Positions 1 to 7,449 of a stretch of 12,208 bases of DNA are shown piece after piece. The notes under the pieces are model-generated. The model made no database searches. It was given only the letters and a program-made list of their open reading frames with translations, and was not told the DNA's origin. A program made the position numbers and the translations under genes. Source of the stretch: Oscillospiraceae bacterium (GTDB taxonomy: Bacteria > Bacillota > Clostridia > Oscillospirales > Ruminococcaceae); assembly GCA_017416665.1 (NCBI GenBank), contig JAFQBO010000045.1, positions 1 to 12,208 of the forward strand, given 5' to 3'. Positions within the stretch are counted from its first letter, which is position 1. Each line of letters starts with the position of its first letter.

Positions 1-27
1 CTCTTAGGCGGCGGGTTCCATTCAGAC

Positions 28-58
28 TTTCAGTAGGAGAATAAATCTCCCACTGAAA
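28..58. repeat. Near-perfect inverted repeat (12-bp arms, 7-base loop)
   Basis: The arms at 28-39 and 47-58 are complementary except at one position (A35 opposite C51), around an AT-rich 7-base loop at 40-46. In RNA made from the minus strand the same position becomes a G-U pair, so the hairpin is fully paired only on that strand. No T-run follows it on either strand, so it is not a typical intrinsic terminator. It could belong to an intergenic palindromic repeat family or be the tail of the unseen upstream transcription unit. No second copy is visible in this window. Confidence 0.6.
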
Positions 59-64
59 CCCTGA

Positions 65-151
65 GGAGCAAAACTCCCTGCGACGGTTGCAATCGTCGCA
101 ACGTGATTAAGCGAGCTTATCACGTTTTGCTCCGATTTTAATCACAGGGAG
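65..151 (+). promoter_or_regulatory. Structured 5' leader with two competing folds; one hides the Shine-Dalgarno of the next gene
   Basis: Fold A: 65-71 pairs with 127-133 and encloses two hairpins, 80-85/94-99 and 100-107/119-126. It leaves the ribosome binding site (146-152) free. Fold B: 74-79 pairs with 146-151, the Shine-Dalgarno itself, and 103-110 pairs with 138-145 directly beside it, while the 80-85/94-99 hairpin is kept. Both folds are three-way junctions built from perfect helices of 6-8 bp. They exclude each other because 103-107 is shared and the closing helices would cross. This is the layout expected of a translational switch or thermosensor, but a repeat element rich in palindromes could give the same picture by chance. 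No known riboswitch class is recognised, and no clear promoter is visible upstream. Confidence 0.4.
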
Positions 152-159
152 GCGATAAG

Positions 160-1038
160 ATGAAGGAACAGATTATGGCGGTACAAAGAATGCAGGACTA
201 CATAGAAGCTCATACAGATGAGGAAATCACAATGGCGGATTTATCGAAAGCAGCGTTGTTTTCACCATGGTATTCCTACCGTATATTTAAGTTATACACG
301 GGATTTACCCCCTCTGAGTATATACGTAGATTACGTCTTTCAAGGTCTGCAATGAAGCTTAAAAATGAAAACTGCAGGATTGCTGATGTTGCATTTGAAA
401 TGGGATTCGGAAGTGTTGATGGTTATCAGCGTGCATTTCTGCGTGAGTTCGGATGCAATCCAAAGGAGTATGCCACAAATCCTGTTCCCATTACTCTTTT
501 CGTTCCCTACGGTGTAAAATTCAGAGAAATGCGAAAGGAAGAAATGACTATGAAAAATGTACAGAATGTTTTTATTCAGCAGATTCACAAGCCTGCACGA
601 AAGGTGATTATCAGAAGAGGTATAAAGGCTGAGGATTATTTTGCATACTGCGAGGAGGTAGGCTGTGATGTGTGGGGCACTCTTCTGAGTATGGATTCAC
701 TTTGCGGTGAACCTGTCTGCCTGTGGCTTACGGACAAGTACAGAAAACCTGATACCTCGGTTTATGTCCAGGGGGTTGAAGTACCGGAGGATTATAACGG
801 TATAATTCCTAAGGGATTTGATGTTATTGAAATGCCTGAATGTGATTATCTTATGTTTCAGGGAGAACCCTTTGAGGAAGAAGATTACTGTGAAGCTATA
901 ATGGCTGTGCAGCAGTCTATGGAAAAATATGAACCATCGGTTATCGGCTTTGAGTGGAACAGCGATGAACCAAGAATACAGCTTGAATCGAGAGGTGAAC
1001 GTGGATATATTGAGCTGAAGGCTGTAAAGCGTAAATAG
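160..1038 (+). CDS. AraC-family transcriptional regulator with C-terminal GyrI-like effector-binding domain
   Basis: This 292-residue protein is a cytoplasmic DNA-binding regulator. Residues about 8-106 form the double helix-turn-helix of AraC/XylS proteins: the first helix pair lies near residues 24-45, and the second near 74-97 carries the family pattern IADVAFEMGF followed by FLREFGCNPKEY. Residues about 135-290 resemble the GyrI-like/AraC_E_bind small-molecule domain, ending in the typical VIGFEW...YIELKAV pattern. This HTH-first, ligand-domain-second order matches the Rob-like group, and the length is normal for it. The start is set by AGGGAGG at 146-152, seven bases before the ATG. The gene has its own terminator just downstream and no same-strand partner, so it is probably monocistronic. 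The ligand is unknown; members of this group often sense drugs or other amphipathic small molecules. The Shine-Dalgarno may be masked by leader structure. Codons 129 and 131 are possible internal starts. Confidence 0.9.
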   Translation: MKEQIMAVQRMQDYIEAHTDEEITMADLSKAALFSPWYSYRIFKLYTGFTPSEYIRRLRLSRSAMKLKNENCRIADVAFEMGFGSVDGYQRAFLREFGCNPKEYATNPVPITLFVPYGVKFREMRKEEMTMKNVQNVFIQQIHKPARKVIIRRGIKAEDYFAYCEEVGCDVWGTLLSMDSLCGEPVCLWLTDKYRKPDTSVYVQGVEVPEDYNGIIPKGFDVIEMPECDYLMFQGEPFEEEDYCEAIMAVQQSMEKYEPSVIGFEWNSDEPRIQLESRGERGYIELKAVKRK

Positions 1039-1048
1039 TAATTTAAAG

Positions 1049-1080
1049 CAGACGTGTGTTTGACATGCGTCTGTTTTTGT
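1049..1080 (+). terminator. Rho-independent terminator of the GyrI-type AraC gene
   Basis: The arms 1049-1058 and 1064-1073 form a 10-bp stem with two G-U wobbles around a five-base loop. Five T residues (1074-1078) follow. It starts 10 bases after the TAG stop codon. This is a classic intrinsic terminator and separates the regulator from the accessory patch downstream. Confidence 0.88.
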
Positions 1081-1157
1081 ATATACATTTCCCTATAAAC
1101 GTATCATAGAATGAGTGGTTATTGAAGTTGAATTTTTGTTTTGTTTATTTTTGATGC

Positions 1158-1186
1158 TGGATGTTTTCGGTGGGGTATGGTATAAT
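1158..1186 (+). promoter_or_regulatory. Extended -10 promoter for the SUKH gene
   Basis: A consensus TATAAT at 1181-1186 is preceded by TGG, giving a perfect TGn extended -10. The hexamer 17 bp upstream (1158-1163, TGGATG) is a poor -35, which an extended -10 can tolerate. The start would lie near 1193, leaving a leader of about 114 bases before the SUKH ATG. Its position inside the in-frame upstream extension of the SUKH reading frame argues that this extension is not coding. Confidence 0.55.
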
Positions 1187-1269
1187 GAAAGTAATTCAAT
1201 CAGAGATAATCACTATGCAGAAAACACTTTTTTGTTTCAATGGCTTGAAGAAGGTGGTTTGATTAATTT

Positions 1270-1278
1270 TGATATAAT
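1270..1278 (+). promoter_or_regulatory. Second possible extended -10 element close to the SUKH gene
   Basis: TGA followed by TATAAT at 1273-1278 gives another extended -10. No recognisable -35 lies 16-18 bp upstream. Transcription would begin near 1285, leaving about 22 bases including the Shine-Dalgarno. The surroundings are very AT-rich, so chance occurrence is likely; it is listed as an alternative to the promoter at 1158-1186. Confidence 0.25.
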
Positions 1279-1306
1279 TAAAAAAGTACAAAAGGAGAAA
1301 TTTATT

Positions 1307-1714
1307 ATGTATGTACCAAATAATAGTTTGACAGATGAGATTAAAAGCATAGTTCGTTCTAGTCAAAAGCTTAAGGAGAGTTATTATTTTAATTTTAATG
1401 ATCCTGCTACAGAAGAGGAGATTTTGAATTGGGAAATAAAAAACAACTTGACAATTCCTGAATCCTATAAAGATTGGCTACGGTTTTCTAATGGTAGCGT
1501 AATTGCAAATGAATTTGCACATTTCTATGGTACAAAAATGATCTGTGCTAAAAACGATTATCTGCCAGAAGATTATGTGCTTATTGGCGAAATTAACGGC
1601 GATGGCTGTTTTTTGGGATACTCAAAAATAACCGGAAAATTTATAGTTTATGATCATGGAGAAATGATCATATATGAAGATTTTAAGCAATTTTTGAAAT
1701 CGCTGTTTAATTGA
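1307..1714 (+). CDS. SMI1/KNR4 (SUKH) domain protein, immunity-like
   Basis: The 135-residue product matches the small single-domain SUKH fold. A helical N-terminus is followed by the signature region at residues 36-63 (EEEILNWE...IPESYKDWLRFSNG), then beta strands with GDGCFLGYS at 98-106 and IVYDHGE at 113-119, and a final helix ending in FLKSL. Bacterial SUKH proteins are best known as immunity proteins that neutralise polymorphic or contact-dependent toxins, but many stand-alone copies have no known partner, and no toxin is visible here. The start at 1307 is chosen because AAAGGAG lies at 1291-1296 with suitable spacing; the frame is open back to 1115, but that part carries promoter-like sequence and no domain. 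Hand-counted GC over 1321-1560 is about 31%, against about 43% in a same-sized piece of lacZ (5701-5940), suggesting separate acquisition. Confidence 0.8.
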   Translation: MYVPNNSLTDEIKSIVRSSQKLKESYYFNFNDPATEEEILNWEIKNNLTIPESYKDWLRFSNGSVIANEFAHFYGTKMICAKNDYLPEDYVLIGEINGDGCFLGYSKITGKFIVYDHGEMIIYEDFKQFLKSLFN

Positions 1715-1820
1715 AGGAGTGTGGAAAATTGACAAATATAGAGATAAACTGTATGCGTAACTGTGGTGTTGAAGATATTCTTATTGCCTGCTGTTCTTCT
1801 GTCCTTTTTCTTCTTCCCAT
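1707..1820 (-). pseudogene. Short reading frame with full start signals, possibly the truncated 5' end of a gene
   Basis: On the minus strand an ATG (plus-strand 1818-1820) is preceded by CGGAGG eight bases upstream (plus 1829-1834) and by a TATAAT-type promoter. The 37-residue product begins with a very basic, hydrophilic stretch (MGRRKRTEEQQ) and then changes to a hydrophobic tail. It stops inside the last codons of the convergent SUKH gene. Strong initiation signals followed by a short, compositionally mixed product suggest the first codons of a lost gene joined to unrelated sequence. It could instead be a genuine small protein. I do not recognise the family. It lies downstream of the leftward AraC gene on the same strand, with no terminator seen between them. 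Confidence 0.35.
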
Positions 1821-1827
1821 AATTTAA
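1729..1827 (+). pseudogene. Possible 5' remnant of a gene that once followed the SUKH gene
   Basis: An AAGGAG at 1714-1719, overlapping the SUKH stop codon, sits nine bases before a TTG that opens a 32-residue frame. The product is cysteine-rich and hydrophobic towards its end and resembles nothing I know. The frame overlaps the minus-strand small frame at 1707-1820 over almost its whole length, so at most one of the two is likely to be a complete gene. The Shine-Dalgarno is the main support; the TTG start and short length keep confidence low. Confidence 0.2.
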
Positions 1828-1850
1828 ACCTCCGATGTAATGTCTTTTCT

Positions 1851-1879
1851 ATTATACACTACTTCAGAGGTTTACACAA
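1851..1879 (-). promoter_or_regulatory. Minus-strand promoter for the small frame at 1707-1820
   Basis: Read on the minus strand, TATAAT (plus 1851-1856) follows TTGTGT (plus 1874-1879) with a 17-bp spacer. The -10 is perfect and the -35 matches three of six positions. The start would fall near 1844, about 10 bases before the CGGAGG ribosome binding site. A 7-bp inverted repeat, AAACCTC at 1826-1832 and GAGGTTT at 1867-1873, brackets the -10 and could be an operator. Confidence 0.45.
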
Positions 1880-1910
1880 ATTTTGGGATGGAGTCGCGTC
1901 TGCTATTATT

Positions 1911-2759
1911 TTACATTCTGCTTTTTCTATACTCTGACGGCGAAACACCAATATGTTTATGAAAAAGACGGCTGAAATAAAGTGAATTATCATAGCCTAC
2001 AGCTTCTGCAATTTCTGAAATGTTATATTGTGTACTTTCAAGCAGATTTTGTGCATTTGCCATTCTCAGTGACAGGATATACTGCATAGGAGTAACCTTT
2101 AGAATCTGCTTAAAACTTCGTATAAACCAGCAGGTGCTCATATGTCTTGACCTTGCATATTCATCAATATTTATCTGTTTATTGTAATTTTCGTTAAAAT
2201 AATGGGTAGCACGTTCAATTTCATTCTGAATGTCGCTGCCCGATTTTTTTTCTTCTTTAATATACCTGTTTATCATTATGAAAATATGGCGAAGCATGAG
2301 CGACAAAAGCTCCTCATAATTCGTACGGCAAAGCTGCAGTTCCTGTATCATCTGACGATACATCCACTGATAATCGGGTGAAGTACCTGTAAAAAATACA
2401 TTTTCAGTTTCGGGTAACTGATAATATTCGAGAATTGATTCAACGTGTCTTCCTGTAAAATGTACCCAATAAACCTCTGTTTTATCCTCGGCATGATAAT
2501 AGTACATCTGAGTTTCATCAGGACGGTATAAAATCATATTTCCTTCTGAGATAACATGCTCTTTGTCATCAAAATAAAAATATCCCTTGCCTTTTGCAAT
2601 ATATAAAAGCTGATAGTCCTTTCTGCCGTTTGGGCGTTCGGTGGAAACTACAGGTCGACTATGAACATTATAATATCCACAGCTTGTTACAATAAGTGAT
2701 TTTGATGTATCAACTATATCGGAAAGAGAATTATGAAGATAGGCAACATTTGTAAACAT
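1911..2759 (-). CDS. AraC-family regulator with N-terminal cupin sensor domain; likely regulator of the lactose/galactose operon
   Basis: The 282-residue product has an AraC-type arabinose-binding-like cupin at about residues 30-110 (LLYIAKGKGYFYF, then GNMILYRPDE and VYWVHFTG) and a C-terminal double helix-turn-helix at about 187-282, with HTH1 near 197-218 and HTH2 near 246-268 (ISEIAEAVGYDNSLYFSRLFHK). The order and length are normal for sugar-responsive AraC activators. The start at 2759 is preferred over a GTG at 2783: GGAGG (plus 2770-2774) precedes the ATG by 10 bases, and the GTG lies upstream of the predicted transcription start. It is divergent from the transporter-lacZ-gal operon, with the control region between them, so the simplest role is activation of that operon by a galactoside or galactose, plus autoregulation. 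The ligand is inferred from context only. No intrinsic terminator is seen after its stop codon. Confidence 0.9.
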   Translation of the reverse strand: MFTNVAYLHNSLSDIVDTSKSLIVTSCGYYNVHSRPVVSTERPNGRKDYQLLYIAKGKGYFYFDDKEHVISEGNMILYRPDETQMYYYHAEDKTEVYWVHFTGRHVESILEYYQLPETENVFFTGTSPDYQWMYRQMIQELQLCRTNYEELLSLMLRHIFIMINRYIKEEKKSGSDIQNEIERATHYFNENYNKQINIDEYARSRHMSTCWFIRSFKQILKVTPMQYILSLRMANAQNLLESTQYNISEIAEAVGYDNSLYFSRLFHKHIGVSPSEYRKSRM

Positions 2760-2783
2760 AGGCTCATTTCCTCCTTTTCTCAC

Positions 2784-2812
2784 AGTATAACATATTTTAT
2801 ATCAGTTTTCAA
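2784..2812 (-). promoter_or_regulatory. Sigma-A promoter of the leftward AraC regulator
   Basis: On the minus strand TTGAAA (plus 2807-2812) and TATACT (plus 2784-2789) are separated by exactly 17 bp. Transcription would start near 2777, giving a leader of about 18 bases that begins just before the GGAGG. This supports translation from 2759. Confidence 0.75.
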
Positions 2813-2816
2813 TATA

Positions 2817-2858
2817 TTTGTATCATTTTGTGCATATTTTGTTCTATTGTGTTTATGT
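2817..2858 (+). promoter_or_regulatory. Candidate AraC operator: 21-bp-spaced direct repeat upstream of the operon -35
   Basis: Comparing 2817-2837 with 2838-2858 base by base, 14 of 21 positions agree, including TTTGT, ATT, TGT and AT blocks. Two half-sites 21 bp apart, with the proximal one ending next to the -35 of the activated promoter, is the known geometry of AraC bound at araI. The pair fills the gap between the -35 boxes of the two divergent promoters (2812 and 2861), so one bound dimer could touch both. The low-complexity T-rich sequence means some agreement is expected by chance. Confidence 0.45.
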
Positions 2859-2860
2859 AC

Positions 2861-2889
2861 TTGAAATTAAAAGTATGTTAGAATATAAA
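2861..2889 (+). promoter_or_regulatory. Sigma-A promoter of the transporter-lacZ-galKET operon
   Basis: TTGAAA at 2861-2866 and TATAAA at 2884-2889 are separated by 17 bp. The start would lie near 2896, giving a leader of about 128 bases before the transporter ATG at 3024. The direct repeat upstream and the palindrome at 2899-2910 flank it. Confidence 0.7.
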
Positions 2890-2898
2890 CAGAAAAAC

Positions 2899-2910
2899 AA
2901 AGGCGCCTTT
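2899..2910. promoter_or_regulatory. Perfect 12-bp palindrome at the predicted operon start site, candidate operator
   Basis: AAAGGCGCCTTT reads identically on both strands and lies within a few bases of the predicted +1. A CG-centred even palindrome overlapping the start is typical of a repressor site, for example of LacI-type proteins. No LacI gene lies in the window, and it does not fit the usual CcpA cre pattern well. Confidence 0.4.
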
Positions 2911-2944
2911 AATTGAATTGTAGTATTTGACCTTTATCAGATAT

Positions 2945-2976
2945 TGCTTCCCCCTGAAGCAGAACTCGAGAGCTGC
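2945..2976 (+). promoter_or_regulatory. Leader inverted repeats before the transporter gene
   Basis: A 6-bp stem with a five-base loop (2945-2950 / 2956-2961) is followed by an imperfect 18-bp palindrome (2959-2976) centred on CTCGAG; the two share bases 2959-2961. Neither is followed by a T-run, so they are not an obvious terminator. A GGAGG at 2977-2981 comes right after but is 16 bases from the next ATG at 2997, too far for normal initiation. The role is unknown; mRNA stabilisation or protein binding are possible. Confidence 0.3.
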
Positions 2977-3023
2977 GGAGGACATTAAAAACCATAATGA
3001 ATTCTTTTAAAGGAGAGATTAAA

Positions 3024-4460
3024 ATGACTGAGAAAAAATATTTAAAGTGGTACAATAAGATAGGATATGGTTCCGGAGATATTGCCGGAAACGTTGTCTA
3101 CGCTTTTCTTTCAACCTTCATGATGATTTATCTGACGGATACAGCAGGATTGAATGCCGGTATTGTCGGAACTCTGATGATGGTTTCAAAAATTTTTGAC
3201 GGCTTTACCGATATTATATTCGGCTCACTCATCGACAAAACAAAGTCAAGGCTTGGCAAAGCTCGTCCGTGGATGCTTTATCCTTATATCGGATGCAGTT
3301 TTATGCTGATTGCAATTTTTGCAGTTCCGATAGGGTGGGGTGATGTAGCAAAATATGCATATTTCTTTATCACCTACACATTATTGAATGCAGTGTTCTA
3401 TACTGCCAACAATATTGCATATTCAGCACTTACAGCACTCATCACCAGAAATGGAAACGAAAGAGTACAGATGGGTTCAATCAGATTTATATTTGCATTC
3501 GGAACAAGCCTGCTTATTCAGTCGATAACAGTAAAAGCTGTTGACTGGTGTGGCGGCGGTGCAGAAGGCTGGAGAACAGTAGCAATTATTTACGCAGTTG
3601 CAGGACTTATTGTAAACACCATTTCAGTATTCTCTGTTAAGGAACTTTCTGAAAAAGAACTGAAAAAAGAAAATCCTGCTGATGAAGAAGCAGCAAAGTT
3701 TTCAAGTGAGGCTTATCCAGATTTCGAACTTGCTGATAAGGAAAACAGAACTAAAGATGAAAGCAAGAAATACGCACTTATTGATTCGGCAAAAATTCTT
3801 ATTTCCAACAAATACTATATCCTGATATGTGGCATATACATTCTGACACAGCTTTTTTCCGCAACACTCAGTATGGGAATCTATTACATGACCTACATTC
3901 TTGGAAATGCAGATTTAATCGGTACCTTCTCTCTTGCAATAAATATTCCGATGATTTGCGGTCTTCTGATAACACCGTTTCTTGTGAAGAAGTTAAAAGG
4001 TATGTATAAACTTAATTTGACAGGATATATCATTTCGGTAGCTGCAAGAGTGCTTGTAATGGTGGGTGGATATATGCAGAATATTCCGATGATGCTGATT
4101 TTCACAGGTGTTGCAGCATTTGCAATGAGCCCTATGCAGGGTGATCTTAATGCACTTATAGCAGCCTGTTCGGATTATACATACCGAACAACAGGCAAGA
4201 GAATTGATGGAACAATGTATTCCTGCTCATCACTTGGTGTAAAAATCGGTGGAGGTATCGGAACGGCATTGACAGGCTGGCTTCTTGCAGCAGGCGGTTA
4301 TATTGCGAATGCAGACATACAGCCTGATTCATGCATAAATATGCTGAATTTTATGTATCTCTGGTTACCGGTGATTTTAAATGTTATAATTACAGTTTTA
4401 CTCTCACGCCTTACAGTTGAGAAAGCTAACGAAGAATGGGACAACACACACAACAAATAA
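3024..4460 (+). CDS. GPH-family glycoside:cation symporter (MelB/LacS type), probable lactose/galactoside permease
   Basis: The 478-residue polytopic membrane protein has about 12 hydrophobic segments. Hallmarks of the glycoside-pentoside-hexuronide:cation family are present: an N-terminal YGSGDIAGN motif, acidic residues in the second helix (FDGFTD; D59 and D63), which in MelB take part in cation coupling, and the loop motif DKTKSRLGKARPW at 71-83. It lacks the C-terminal PTS IIA domain of streptococcal LacS. A charged loop of about 45 residues (roughly 206-250) lies between the two halves of the protein. The start at 3024 is chosen because AAAGGAG lies about eight bases before it; an in-frame ATG at 2997 would add nine residues but has a badly placed Shine-Dalgarno. 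It is first in the operon, 12 bp before lacZ, so lactose is the most likely substrate, driven by a proton or sodium gradient. Substrate specificity is inferred from context. Confidence 0.9.
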   Translation: MTEKKYLKWYNKIGYGSGDIAGNVVYAFLSTFMMIYLTDTAGLNAGIVGTLMMVSKIFDGFTDIIFGSLIDKTKSRLGKARPWMLYPYIGCSFMLIAIFAVPIGWGDVAKYAYFFITYTLLNAVFYTANNIAYSALTALITRNGNERVQMGSIRFIFAFGTSLLIQSITVKAVDWCGGGAEGWRTVAIIYAVAGLIVNTISVFSVKELSEKELKKENPADEEAAKFSSEAYPDFELADKENRTKDESKKYALIDSAKILISNKYYILICGIYILTQLFSATLSMGIYYMTYILGNADLIGTFSLAINIPMICGLLITPFLVKKLKGMYKLNLTGYIISVAARVLVMVGGYMQNIPMMLIFTGVAAFAMSPMQGDLNALIAACSDYTYRTTGKRIDGTMYSCSSLGVKIGGGIGTALTGWLLAAGGYIANADIQPDSCINMLNFMYLWLPVILNVIITVLLSRLTVEKANEEWDNTHNK

Positions 4461-7433
<2,973 letters not shown>

Positions 7434-7449
7434 TTGAAAGGAGAAGCTT

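Noticed and set aside
28..58. The 28-58 hairpin as an intrinsic terminator of an upstream gene
   Set aside because: No T-run follows the stem on either strand.
1049..1080. Attachment site or small RNA at the strong hairpin after the first AraC gene
   Set aside because: A stem followed directly by five T residues just after a stop codon is fully explained by intrinsic termination.
1185..1262. 25-residue plus-strand frame starting at the ATG overlapping TATAAT
   Set aside because: Its start codon lies inside the promoter -10 element and it has no ribosome binding site.
1115..1306. N-terminal extension of the SUKH reading frame from a GTG at 1115
   Set aside because: It carries an extended -10 promoter, has no ribosome binding site and no recognisable domain, while a good AAAGGAG sits right before the ATG at 1307.
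2760..2783. GTG start at 2783 for the leftward AraC regulator
   Set aside because: It lies upstream of the predicted transcription start, overlaps the Shine-Dalgarno, and has no ribosome binding site of its own.
2899..2910. The AAAGGCGCCTTT palindrome as a CcpA cre site
   Set aside because: It has the central CG but lacks the flanking TG...CA and the A/T spacing of the cre pattern.
2997..3023. ATG at 2997 as the transporter start
   Set aside because: Its nearest strong Shine-Dalgarno is 16 bases away, whereas AAAGGAG is well placed for the in-frame ATG at 3024; it is kept only as an alternative.
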